DNA from: Alcanivorax sp. 1008
GTDB lineage: Bacteria > Pseudomonadota > Gammaproteobacteria > Pseudomonadales > Alcanivoracaceae
Length of the DNA: 64,000 bases
Direction of reading: 5' to 3'
Assembly (NCBI RefSeq): GCF_020667895.1
Contig: NZ_JAFMPS010000004.1
Span: forward strand, 62,001-126,000
Positions 48,335-56,008 of the stretch are shown piece by piece (position 1 is the stretch's first letter; each line of letters starts with the position of its first letter). Both the position numbers and the translations under genes were made by a program. The notes under the pieces were generated by a model that made no database searches, had not been told where the DNA came from, and saw only the letters and a list, made by a program, of their open reading frames with translations.

Positions 48335-49174
48335 ATGACCGCTCATGCTGCAGTGCTTTCCCGGCCGGCCATACAGGTGCGTCGACTTGGCCTGAAAATC
48401 AGCGCCAGCGTGCCAAAGCATTTTTTTGCGGACGACCCCTTTCTAAGTGCCTTCTACGCGGCCATGTCCACCGTATTTCCAGATGGCGAGCGCTTTTTCA
48501 TTGACTCGGTGCGGCACTACCAGAAAGAGCTCTCCGACCCTAACCTGATCAGCGAGGTGCGTAAGTTTATCGGTCAGGAGGCCCATCACGGTCAGGAACA
48601 CGAAGCTTTCAATGAATGGTTAGAGGAAAAGGGTTACCCCATCGCCCCGGTGCTAAAGCGCGTTCAGGAAGGCCTTAACATGGCCCGCCAGCGCCTCGGG
48701 CCGCGTCAGCAGCTGGCAATGACGCTGGCTTTGGAGCACTTCACTGCAATCATGGCCAATCAGTTCCTTACCCGGCCAGAAATCTCTGAAGCTTTGCACC
48801 CGGAGATCCGCGCCCTGTTCAGCTGGCATGCGGTGGAGGAAACCGAGCACAAGGCGGTGGCCTATGATGTCTATCAGGCCACCGGCGGTGGCTACTGGAA
48901 CCGGGTATTGATGATGGTTCAGATCACCATGCTGTTCTGGATGCGTATCACCGCAATCACCCATGCCTACCTGAAAAGCGAAGGCAATGGCGGCCTGATG
49001 CGCATGCTGCGCGGTGGCTGGTGGTTGGTCGGCAACCCGGGGCCGCTGCGCCGACTGATCCCTGAGTATCTGGACTATTTCCGCCCTGGCTTCCACCCCT
49101 GGCAGCACGACAACCGGGCATTGATCGCGCCATTTCAAGATGAACTGCAGGATCGAGTTATCGCTCGTAACTGA
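48335..49174 (+). CDS. PF10118-type protein, predicted ferritin-like diiron enzyme
   Basis: The 279-residue protein matches the family usually labelled metal-dependent hydrolase. Its conserved residues read as a four-helix diiron site: Glu52 (G-E-R-F-F), E82-x-x-H85, Glu134 (L-E-H-F) and E169-x-x-H172 (E-E-T-E-H). That is a full set of carboxylate/His ligands spaced like ferritin-like oxygenases. A membrane-associated hydrophobic helix follows (about 188-205). AGGGAG precedes the ATG. An oxidative role in lipid metabolism is my inference. Confidence 0.8.
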   Translation: MTAHAAVLSRPAIQVRRLGLKISASVPKHFFADDPFLSAFYAAMSTVFPDGERFFIDSVRHYQKELSDPNLISEVRKFIGQEAHHGQEHEAFNEWLEEKGYPIAPVLKRVQEGLNMARQRLGPRQQLAMTLALEHFTAIMANQFLTRPEISEALHPEIRALFSWHAVEETEHKAVAYDVYQATGGGYWNRVLMMVQITMLFWMRITAITHAYLKSEGNGGLMRMLRGGWWLVGNPGPLRRLIPEYLDYFRPGFHPWQHDNRALIAPFQDELQDRVIARN

Positions 49175-49181
49175 CATCCGT

Positions 49182-49214
49182 GAACGGCACTGATCTTTTT
49201 CGTCAGTGCCGTTC
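49182..49214. repeat. 12-bp hairpin with T-rich loop after the diiron gene
   Basis: GAACGGCACTGA (49182-49193) and TCAGTGCCGTTC (49203-49214) flank a nine-base loop containing TTTTT. It starts eight bases after the stop; no T-run follows the stem. Confidence 0.55.
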
Positions 49215-49265
49215 GCCAATCACCTTGATAGCGTTGCCTCTCCCGCCCCGAGAGAGGACTTCCCA

Positions 49266-50093
49266 ATGACTAATCTGTCCGGCAAAACACTGTTTATCAC
49301 CGGCGCCAGTCGCGGCATTGGCAAGGCCATCGGTGAACGCGCCGCCCGCGACGGCGCCAACATCGTGCTGTTTGCGAAAACCACCGAACCACACCCTAAG
49401 CTGCCCGGCACTCTGTACAGCGCCGCTGAGGATATTGAGAAGGCAGGTGGCAAGGCATTGGTGTGCGTCGGCGACGTGCGCGAAGAGAGCCAGGTGGCTG
49501 CGGCAGTGGAGAGCGCCGTGGCAACCTTCGGCGGCATCGATATTCTGATCAACAATGCCAGCGCCATTTCCCTGACAGGCACCGAAAGCACGGACATGAA
49601 AAAATACGATCTGATGCACCAGATCAATACCCGCGGCACCTTCATGACCAGCCGGCTATGCCTGCCACATCTGAAAAAAGCAGCTAATCCCCATGTACTG
49701 AATCTGGCACCGCCTCTGAATATGAGCCCGATGTGGTTCGGCCGCCATGTGGCCTACACCATGGCCAAGTACGGCATGAGCCTGTGTGTGCTGGGCATGG
49801 CGGAAGAGTTCAAAGGCAAAGTAGCCTTCAATGCCCTGTGGCCGAAAACCGTAATCAATACTGCAGCGGTGAAGAACCAGCTTGGTGGCATCGCAGAAGT
49901 CACCCATGCCCGCCAGCCGACCATCATGGCGGATGCTGCCCATGCCATCCTGTGCCGGGACGCCCGCAGTTGCTCGGGCAACTTTTTTATTGATGAGGAC
50001 CTGCTACGCAGTGAAGGGGTAACGGATTTCCGCGCCTATCAGGTCGATTCCAGTCTACGGGAAGACCAGCTGATGCCAGACTTCTTCCTGTAA
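49266..50093 (+). CDS. SDR oxidoreductase, HSDL2-like
   Basis: The 275-residue protein has T-G-A-S-R-G-I-G-K-A-I-G, N-N-A-S-A-I, and the catalytic Y-x-x-x-K in Y-T-M-A-K-Y-G-M. The F-A-K-T-T-E-P-H-P-K-L-P-G-T and W-P-x-T motifs resemble HSDL2-like reductases linked to lipid metabolism. GAGAGGA precedes the ATG at 49266. It follows the diiron gene on the same strand after a hairpin. Confidence 0.88.
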   Translation: MTNLSGKTLFITGASRGIGKAIGERAARDGANIVLFAKTTEPHPKLPGTLYSAAEDIEKAGGKALVCVGDVREESQVAAAVESAVATFGGIDILINNASAISLTGTESTDMKKYDLMHQINTRGTFMTSRLCLPHLKKAANPHVLNLAPPLNMSPMWFGRHVAYTMAKYGMSLCVLGMAEEFKGKVAFNALWPKTVINTAAVKNQLGGIAEVTHARQPTIMADAAHAILCRDARSCSGNFFIDEDLLRSEGVTDFRAYQVDSSLREDQLMPDFFL

Positions 50094-50096
50094 TTC

Positions 50097-50117
50097 GCCT
50101 GACAAAAAATGTCAGGC
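50097..50117. repeat. Hairpin with A5 loop after the SDR gene
   Basis: GCCTGACA (50097-50104), five A, TGTCAGGC (50110-50117), directly after the SDR stop. The loop is T5 on the minus strand; no T-run follows on the plus strand. Confidence 0.5.
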
Positions 50118-50162
50118 TGCGCCCCACACCGCCAGCCGAATTGCTCAGGGTAGCACAATGGC

Positions 50163-50191
50163 CTGCCAACCAATTGTTTTAAAACAATAAT
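50163..50191 (+). promoter_or_regulatory. Promoter with 16-bp palindrome in the spacer
   Basis: CTGCCA (50163-50168), 17 bases, AATAAT (50186-50191). The perfect palindrome ATTGTTTTAAAACAAT (50173-50188) fills the spacer and touches the -10, and an outer pair GCCTGCC (50161-50167)/GGCAGGC (50198-50204) frames it. It looks like a repressor-controlled promoter for the 62-residue protein. Confidence 0.5.
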
Positions 50192-50218
50192 TTACCAGGC
50201 AGGCTTTGGCACGGATCT

Positions 50219-50260
50219 CGCTTCACTTGTTCAGACAAACGAATCTGAGCAGGTGAAGCG
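50219..50260 (+). promoter_or_regulatory. 5' leader hairpin sequestering a ribosome-binding site
   Basis: Bases 50219-50235 pair with 50244-50260 over 17 positions (15 Watson-Crick, 2 G-U) around an eight-base loop. The 3' arm contains the Shine-Dalgarno AGGTGA (50251-50256), and the ATG starts at 50262. In RNA the site would be closed unless the stem melts or is opened. Confidence 0.65.
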
Positions 50261-50261
50261 C

Positions 50262-50450
50262 ATGAGCAATGTTATCAAGCTAGGCAGCAAGTCACCGCAG
50301 CGCGCCGTAGAAGCACTAAATCGTATGACCGGGTTGGTGTTCGATCACTGGCCTGAGTCGCTAATCGGTCTGACCCCTCAGGATGAGCCTGAGCGCCAGC
50401 ACGATAAAGGCACGGTGTTGAAGCTGGCCCGACGTAGCGCCAGCGTTTGA
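50262..50450 (+). CDS. 62-residue protein of unknown function
   Basis: AGGTGA lies five bases before the ATG at 50262; a GTG at 50253 is less likely because it lies inside that site. The product is small and basic at the end (R-R-S-A-S-V), with N-V-I-K-L-G near the start and F-D-H-W-P-E in the middle, no membrane helix or signal. I do not recognise it. Its stop lies one base from the stop of the opposing gene, and the elaborate promoter and leader argue that it is real. Confidence 0.6.
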   Translation: MSNVIKLGSKSPQRAVEALNRMTGLVFDHWPESLIGLTPQDEPERQHDKGTVLKLARRSASV

Positions 50451-50451
50451 T

Positions 50452-50832
50452 TCAGTAGTTGGAAATCAGCTTATCCTCACGTCGCAGGGCATTGCCCCGA
50501 CGCTGCACAAACAGCTCATCGACCTGAAAACGCATGGACGGGTCTGACAGGCGTACCAACACCTGAACCCTGCCTACTTTGCCGGTAAAGCGCATCCGCA
50601 CAAGTCCAGACATAAGGTTGCTGGACTCGCCTGTGACCGAAGATCGATCGATCAGGCAATCATGCTCACCGGACTCGTCGTCATAACGCATCAGCAGGCT
50701 CACCTCGCCTGTGGCGCCCATCACCTTGATCCAGCTGGCCACATTGAACTCCGCCTCCCAAATCCGCAGCTTTGGTGGACGCCCCTCTTCCCAGATTCGC
50801 GCGGGCACATCAGAAATATGTTTATCAATCAT
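50452..50832 (-). CDS. Conserved-looking hypothetical protein
   Basis: A 126-residue soluble protein with mixed alpha/beta character, an early I-W-E-E-G-R-P-P-K-L segment and a basic C-terminus. AAGGTGG lies seven bases before the ATG. It contains no motif I recognise; the length and beta-rich pattern loosely recall PilZ-like domains but the R-x-x-x-R motif is missing. Convergent with the 62-residue gene, spacing one base. Confidence 0.55.
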   Translation of the reverse strand: MIDKHISDVPARIWEEGRPPKLRIWEAEFNVASWIKVMGATGEVSLLMRYDDESGEHDCLIDRSSVTGESSNLMSGLVRMRFTGKVGRVQVLVRLSDPSMRFQVDELFVQRRGNALRREDKLISNY

Positions 50833-51065
50833 CGCAGCACCACCTTAGGCCAAGCTTGGGGTAAGCATAAATCATTAGCCAACCCCCATACCGTGCACTA
50901 GCCGACCTGGTAAAGTTGACCCGCTTCACACTAGTGAGCCCTTTAACATTTTTTCTGGCGTGCCCAATTGTCTGACAGGCAAAGCCGGCCCACGCCGCTA
51001 TCGCCCCTATTCTGCCTGCACTGCAACCGCAGCCAATTTTTTCAACCGTTTACGAGGGAGCCATC

Positions 51066-51494
51066 ATGGGCGAACTGAAAGATATCCGCGCACAGCAGGA
51101 AAACCTGGTCAACCGAGCCCGCGAACTGGGCAACAAGCTTTACCTGGCCGGTCTGGGCGCAGTGACCAAGGCCGAAGCCACCTCGAACGAGCTTCTTGAA
51201 GAATATGTTGCCCGTGGCACCGCTGAGTTCGGCGAAGCTGCAGACAGCAAGCCCAAGGCCGTGCTGGCTAGCCGTGGCGCTCTGGCTGCCGCTCGCGAGC
51301 TGCTCGAAGCTGCTCCTGAGAAGCGCAAGGCTCTGTATGAGCGCTTTGTTGACGCCGGCCGTGGCCAGCGTGGCGAGAAAGCCGCTGAAACCAATGAGTT
51401 CGTGTTGGCAGGTCTGGGCGCAGTACAAACCGCCCGCGAAGAGAGCGAAAAGCTGTTCAATGAGCTGGTCGCTACCGGCGAGCAACGCGCCTGA
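51066..51494 (+). CDS. Phasin-like granule-associated protein with duplicated motif
   Basis: The 142-residue helical, Ala/Glu-rich protein carries the phasin-type motif L-A-G-L-G-A-V twice: residues 25-51 and 112-138 align without gaps with 14 of 27 identical. Such motifs occur once in PhaI/PhaF-type phasins that coat polyhydroxyalkanoate or lipid inclusions. GAGGGAG precedes the ATG and a strong terminator follows. No PHA synthase lies in the window, so the inclusion could be wax ester or triacylglycerol. Confidence 0.75.
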   Translation: MGELKDIRAQQENLVNRARELGNKLYLAGLGAVTKAEATSNELLEEYVARGTAEFGEAADSKPKAVLASRGALAAARELLEAAPEKRKALYERFVDAGRGQRGEKAAETNEFVLAGLGAVQTAREESEKLFNELVATGEQRA

Positions 51495-51523
51495 TTCTTA
51501 CCTGACTGAATATCTCCGTTTTT

Positions 51524-51550
51524 GAGGGGCCTCTGGCCCCTCTTTTTTTT
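51524..51550 (+). terminator. Intrinsic terminator of the phasin-like gene
   Basis: GAGGGGCC (51524-51531), TCT loop, GGCCCCTC (51535-51542), then eight T. Confidence 0.92.
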
Positions 51551-51610
51551 GCCCATGGAGCGGCGCTAGCGGCTAAGATGGATCATTCGCCAGGGCCACA
51601 GGATCAGATC

Positions 51611-52939
51611 ATGGCAAAAGAAAAAAAACCCTTCGGCGCCACCACCCATGCTGGCCGACTGTTAAAGCTGACCGGCATGACCACCTCCATTGCCTCACGG
51701 GTGGCAGGCCATCAGGTCAAAAAGCTGTTTCAGGATGAAGCAGCACAGCAGCGCGACAGAGAAAAGCTGATGCGTGATGTGGGTCGTCAGGTGGCGGAAA
51801 CACTGGGCCAGATGAAGGGCGCAGTAATGAAGGTCGGGCAGATCGCCTCACAGATGCAGGATCTGCTTCCTGCAGAAATCGCCGAAGCCCTGACTGTGCT
51901 GCAAAAAGCCTCTGCACCGATGCCTTTTTCCATTATTAAACGTCAGCTGAAAAAAGAACTTGGCGACGACCCGGCCAACCTGTTTGCCACCTTTGAAGAA
52001 AAGCCTTTCGCCGCCGCCTCAATTGGTCAGGTGCACCGAGCCACCTTGCAAGATGGCAGCGCAGTAGTAGTCAAAGTTCAGTATCCCGCGGTCAAGTCAT
52101 CCATCGATTCAGATATGCGACAACTGCGCCGCATCCTCCGACTTGGCGCCCTGTTCAAGGTTAACGAAGCGACTCTGGATGCCATCTTCAGCGAGATTCG
52201 TGAGCAGCTCGAGGAAGAGCTGGACTACGTTCAGGAAGCTGCCAACCTGACAAAGTTTCGCGAGTTCCATCGCCCTGAGCCGTGGATCATTATTCCCGAG
52301 GTGGTCGATGAACTAAGCTCAGAGCAGGTTCTCACCTTGCGCTATGAGCCAGGCGACGACCTGGATACCGTGGAGCATAGCGATGCCTACGATCAGGCCC
52401 TGCGCAATCAACTTGGCTCGCGGCTATTTGATGCCATGGGCCGGGAAATGTTTCTGCTCAGAGAAGTGCACTGTGACCCTCATCCGGGCAACTTTGCCTT
52501 CAGGCCGGATGGCAGCGTAGTGATGTACGATTTCGGCGCCGTGAAACGCATTCCTGAAGAAGATATCAAAGCGCTCAAGGATCTCACTCTTGCTGCTTAC
52601 CAGGGCGACTACGAAGCGCTGGATAAACTGCTAGTGGATCTGGATGTACGCAAGGGTGATGGCCCCCGGGTGGGTGGTGACTTTTACCGCCCATGGGTGG
52701 AAATGCTATTACCCGCTTTTGGCAACGAACCGTTCGACTTTGCCAACTCACGACTGCATATTGAGCTGGTCAAGCACACTCGCGCCGTGCCCTGGAAGTA
52801 TCTGGAGTCGTTCCAGCCATCGCCACGTACTCTGTTAATTAACCGGGTACTGGGCGGCCATTACTGGACCTTAAAGCGGCTGGGTGTGAACTATGCGTTC
52901 CGCGAGAATGTGGAAAAAACACTCGCTGAAGTGAACTGA
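51611..52939 (+). CDS. ABC1/UbiB-family atypical kinase
   Basis: The 442-residue protein has the ABC1 hallmarks: K-V-G-Q (KxGQ) near 77, an A-A-A-S nucleotide loop in place of the usual Gly-rich loop, V-V-V-K-V-Q-Y-P with the catalytic Lys, E-E-E-L-D-Y, and H-C-D-P-H-P-G-N-F with D-F-G-A. Family members support quinone or lipid metabolism. It is a second ABC1 type rather than ubiB itself, as no ubiE/ubiJ is near. ATG at 51611 preferred over 51578. Confidence 0.9.
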   Translation: MAKEKKPFGATTHAGRLLKLTGMTTSIASRVAGHQVKKLFQDEAAQQRDREKLMRDVGRQVAETLGQMKGAVMKVGQIASQMQDLLPAEIAEALTVLQKASAPMPFSIIKRQLKKELGDDPANLFATFEEKPFAAASIGQVHRATLQDGSAVVVKVQYPAVKSSIDSDMRQLRRILRLGALFKVNEATLDAIFSEIREQLEEELDYVQEAANLTKFREFHRPEPWIIIPEVVDELSSEQVLTLRYEPGDDLDTVEHSDAYDQALRNQLGSRLFDAMGREMFLLREVHCDPHPGNFAFRPDGSVVMYDFGAVKRIPEEDIKALKDLTLAAYQGDYEALDKLLVDLDVRKGDGPRVGGDFYRPWVEMLLPAFGNEPFDFANSRLHIELVKHTRAVPWKYLESFQPSPRTLLINRVLGGHYWTLKRLGVNYAFRENVEKTLAEVN

Positions 52940-52942
52940 TAT

Positions 52943-52966
52943 GGCGGGCCACTGAAACGGCCCGCC
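52943..52966. terminator. GC-rich hairpin between convergent genes, no T-tract
   Basis: GGCGGGCC (52943-52950) and GGCCCGCC (52959-52966), eight-base loop, between the ABC1 kinase and DUF2333 stops. It lacks a T-run in both directions. Confidence 0.5.
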
Positions 52967-52972
52967 GATGCA

Positions 52973-53941
52973 TCAGCCCTGAGACAGCAGCTGGCGCAAA
53001 TCAAGCAACGCCGCATTGGCCCGGGAAATATAGTTAGCCATCACCAGAGAGTGGTTAGCCAACACGCCGAAGCCCGAGCCATTCAGAATAATCGGGCTCC
53101 AGATGGTTTCCTGAGTGCCCTCCAGTTCGCGAATAACCTGCTGGTAGCTAACCATCGCGTTCTTCTTGGCCAGCACATCAGCAAAATCATGCTCTGCTGC
53201 CCTGAGAAAATGGATCAACGCCCAGCAACCACCTCGGGCCTCGTAGAAAACATCATCAATATCCATCCACGGAGTTTTTTCACGCTTGCTATCAACCTGC
53301 CCCTCAATGGCCTCCTGGCCAACACTCTGGCTGAGCTGCTGGGACATGGCACCGAGCCGATTCTGAACATCTCCCAGCCAATAGGACAGATTATCCGCCC
53401 GGGCATAGAAGCGTGACTCATTTTCACCCAGCCGGGACCGATAACGTTTCAGCGCATCGATACCGCGTCGGTACTCCCGCTCGGTGGCAGGGATGGCCCA
53501 GCTGGCGTTATCAAAGTTGAACTGTGGCTCGGCCCTCATCAGGTCGGCGTCGTCTTCGCTCTGTGATTGAGAGCGGCTCATATCACGGCGCATCACCCGG
53601 GTCATGTCACGGATTTGCACCACCACACCAAACTCCCAGCTAGGCATATTATCCAGCCATAACCGGTGCGGCAGCATGTCGTTGCTAAGATAGCCACCCG
53701 GCTTATCTAGCAGGGTTTCAGCAACCATGATCAGAGCCGACGTGGTGGCATCGCCAGTCACAGCATCCGGCACCACCTCCACCACTACCAGATCCGGCTC
53801 CTGGCTCCAGTACCATCCCAGCCCGGCATCCACCAGCAACAACAGGACTATCAACGCCACCGCTGCCCGCCAGACGCGGTTATTACCCGGGTCCAGCAAT
53901 CTATCGCCCACCGTCTCGGTCATATTGTCTGGAAGTTTCAT
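52973..53941 (-). CDS. DUF2333 family membrane-anchored protein
   Basis: The 322-residue protein has one N-terminal membrane helix (about 25-47) and a periplasmic helical domain with G-G-Y-L-S-N-D, P-S-W-E-F-G-V-V-V-Q-I-R-D and F-Y-E-A-R-G, matching DUF2333. AGGAG precedes the ATG by five bases. It follows the sensor kinase by 30 bases on the same strand and may be read from the same transcript. Function unknown. Confidence 0.87.
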   Translation of the reverse strand: MKLPDNMTETVGDRLLDPGNNRVWRAAVALIVLLLLVDAGLGWYWSQEPDLVVVEVVPDAVTGDATTSALIMVAETLLDKPGGYLSNDMLPHRLWLDNMPSWEFGVVVQIRDMTRVMRRDMSRSQSQSEDDADLMRAEPQFNFDNASWAIPATEREYRRGIDALKRYRSRLGENESRFYARADNLSYWLGDVQNRLGAMSQQLSQSVGQEAIEGQVDSKREKTPWMDIDDVFYEARGGCWALIHFLRAAEHDFADVLAKKNAMVSYQQVIRELEGTQETIWSPIILNGSGFGVLANHSLVMANYISRANAALLDLRQLLSQG

Positions 53942-53971
53942 GTTACTCCTGCTGATTATCCCGAATAGTGC

Positions 53972-55327
53972 CTAGACTACCCCAGAGGCCTCAACGACAA
54001 CAGGCAAACGAATCACCACCGCCGCCGGCTGCCCATCCTGACGGGGCTGAAAACTGATTTCGCCGCCACAGCACTCAACGATTCTGCGCACTATAGATAG
54101 CCCCAGTCCGGTACCTGACACGCCATGGTCACCACGCAAAAAACGCTCTCCCTCACGACCTGCCATTTGCGCAGGCATGCCCGGGCCTCCGTCCTCAACG
54201 CGCAGATCTAACATCCCTCGGTCTACCGTTGCCTTAACCACAATCAGGCTGCCAGATGGCGAATAGCGAATGGCATTATCAACCAGGTTACGCAACAGCG
54301 TGGCAAGCAGCTCCGAATCCAGCCGAACCTCTACCTGCTCAACACCCTCAGGCTCCAGAGCTAACTCCTGTTCGGCAGAATCGGCGTGGGGGAGCATGTC
54401 TGCCAGCACTTGACGCAGTACCGGCATCACAGCAACAGGGCGACTTTCAACCGCTATATCTGCATCCAAACGGGCGAGAAACAGCAGCTGCTTGACCGTA
54501 CGAGCTGCCCGATCGATTCCTGCCTGCAACTGATCGAGGGCATGGCCCCGCTCCGCCGTTGACTCAGCCCTCTTCGCATTTTCTGCGTGCAGCCGCAGAA
54601 TGCTGAGCAACGTGCGTAGCTCATGGGCGGAGTCATCAGTGAAGCGCTTCTCCCTTGCCAGCACTTCATCAATACGCGCCAACAGTCGATTGAGCTCCCT
54701 GACAAACAAATGCAGTTCGGCCACGTCACTACCGTACTCAAGGGCTTTCAGGTGGCGCTCGTCACGCTCACGGAGAGCCCGCTCCAGCTCCGCCAATGGG
54801 CGCAAGCCACGGCGCAAAGCCCAAAGCAGGGCGAGAATCAGAAAAGGCCAAACCAGCAGGAATGGGGTTACGATTGCGAGCATTGCCTCATTAGACAACT
54901 CATCACGCACATGTTGCTCTTCGGCCACCATAAGCCATTTGCCATCGCTCAACGGCTGGGAAAATACATGCCAATGGCGCTGTCCCACGGTCTGCACGGA
55001 AACGCCAGGCACCAGGGGGCCCAGCACTTCATCCAGCGCCACTGATGTGCTGAACAATAGCTCACCCTGGGCAGAAACATGCTGCACTGCCACGTAGCGC
55101 TCATAGCTATGCCCGGGCGCGGGCAAGACACGCACCGTCAGCGCTGCTTCAGCATCACTTTGCTCCAGCCAGCTGGCCAACAGTCGACCACGCTGAACCA
55201 ACTGGCCATCAAACAGCTCCTCTACCTGGTGTCCGGCAATCCAGTAAACCAGTGAGGTCACAAGAATTCCTGCAGCAAACAGAACCGCCGTCAGGGAAAA
55301 AATAAGAAAGCGTCGAATAGAGAACAT
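53972..55327 (-). CDS. Sensor histidine kinase (QseC/PmrB-like)
   Basis: The 451-residue kinase has two membrane helices (about 7-30 and 150-171) around a periplasmic domain of roughly 115 residues, a HAMP-like linker, the H-box with His235 and a HATPase domain (N-L-V-D-N-A-I-R-Y-S-P, D-G-G-P-G-M, G-T-G-L-G-L-S-I-V). The H-box reads H-E-L-R-T-L-L, with Leu240 replacing the usual Pro. It shares one base with the regulator stop, so the pair is co-translated. Confidence 0.92.
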   Translation of the reverse strand: MFSIRRFLIFSLTAVLFAAGILVTSLVYWIAGHQVEELFDGQLVQRGRLLASWLEQSDAEAALTVRVLPAPGHSYERYVAVQHVSAQGELLFSTSVALDEVLGPLVPGVSVQTVGQRHWHVFSQPLSDGKWLMVAEEQHVRDELSNEAMLAIVTPFLLVWPFLILALLWALRRGLRPLAELERALRERDERHLKALEYGSDVAELHLFVRELNRLLARIDEVLAREKRFTDDSAHELRTLLSILRLHAENAKRAESTAERGHALDQLQAGIDRAARTVKQLLFLARLDADIAVESRPVAVMPVLRQVLADMLPHADSAEQELALEPEGVEQVEVRLDSELLATLLRNLVDNAIRYSPSGSLIVVKATVDRGMLDLRVEDGGPGMPAQMAGREGERFLRGDHGVSGTGLGLSIVRRIVECCGGEISFQPRQDGQPAAVVIRLPVVVEASGVV

Positions 55328-55986
55328 CAGCGTGTCACCAATTGATAACCGACTCCGCGCACGGTGCGAATCAGATCGGTGCCGAGTTTCTTACGCAGGT
55401 GATGGATATGCACTTCCAGAGCGTTACTCTCCACGTCCTCTGACCAGCCATACAACTCTTGCTCCAGGCGATCCCGGGTCAGCACTCGCCCGGCATCACG
55501 TGCCAGCGCCATCAGCAGCACAGTTTCACGACGCGACAGGGCCACCGGCTCACCATTCAAGACCACCTCAAGAGTGTCGCTATTGATCGCCAGCGTCCCC
55601 ACCACAATCTGCTGCACGGGCTGGTCCGCAAGACGTCGCATGCGCGCGCGAATACGGGCGCGCAGTTCATCCATCTCGAAGGGCTTCACCAGATAGTCGT
55701 CGGCCCCTGCATCCAAACCTGCCACACGGTCCGGCAACTGATCGCGGGCAGAAAGAATAAGCACGGGAACCGGGTTATCGCCGGCCCGCAAGCGACGCAG
55801 TGCCTGCATGCCATCCATTCCCGGCAATCCAAGATCTAGCAGCACCAGGTCAAAGTGGCCATTCTTCAGGGCGCCCTCCACCTCACTACCAGAGGTAATC
55901 CAGTCAACGGTGAAATGATCCGCCCGCAAAGCACACTGCAAACCATCACCAAGCAGTTGATCATCTTCGACCAGCAGAATCCGCAT
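55327..55986 (-). CDS. OmpR-family response regulator (QseB/PmrA-like)
   Basis: The 219-residue protein has the receiver acidic pair E7-D8-D9, phosphoacceptor Asp in L-L-D-L-G-L-P-G, the K-P-F switch, and a winged-helix domain (L-S-R-R-E-T, V-E-S-N-A-L-E-V-H-I-H-H-L-R-K-K-L, R-G-V-G-Y). It starts at 55986 after AGGAAC; longer starts extend into ApbE coding sequence. TTAAG-type boxes of the kind bound by this subgroup lie at the operon promoter near 58939-58987. Confidence 0.93.
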   Translation of the reverse strand: MRILLVEDDQLLGDGLQCALRADHFTVDWITSGSEVEGALKNGHFDLVLLDLGLPGMDGMQALRRLRAGDNPVPVLILSARDQLPDRVAGLDAGADDYLVKPFEMDELRARIRARMRRLADQPVQQIVVGTLAINSDTLEVVLNGEPVALSRRETVLLMALARDAGRVLTRDRLEQELYGWSEDVESNALEVHIHHLRKKLGTDLIRTVRGVGYQLVTR

Positions 55987-56008
55987 TACCTGTTCCTCTT
56001 GATACTGA

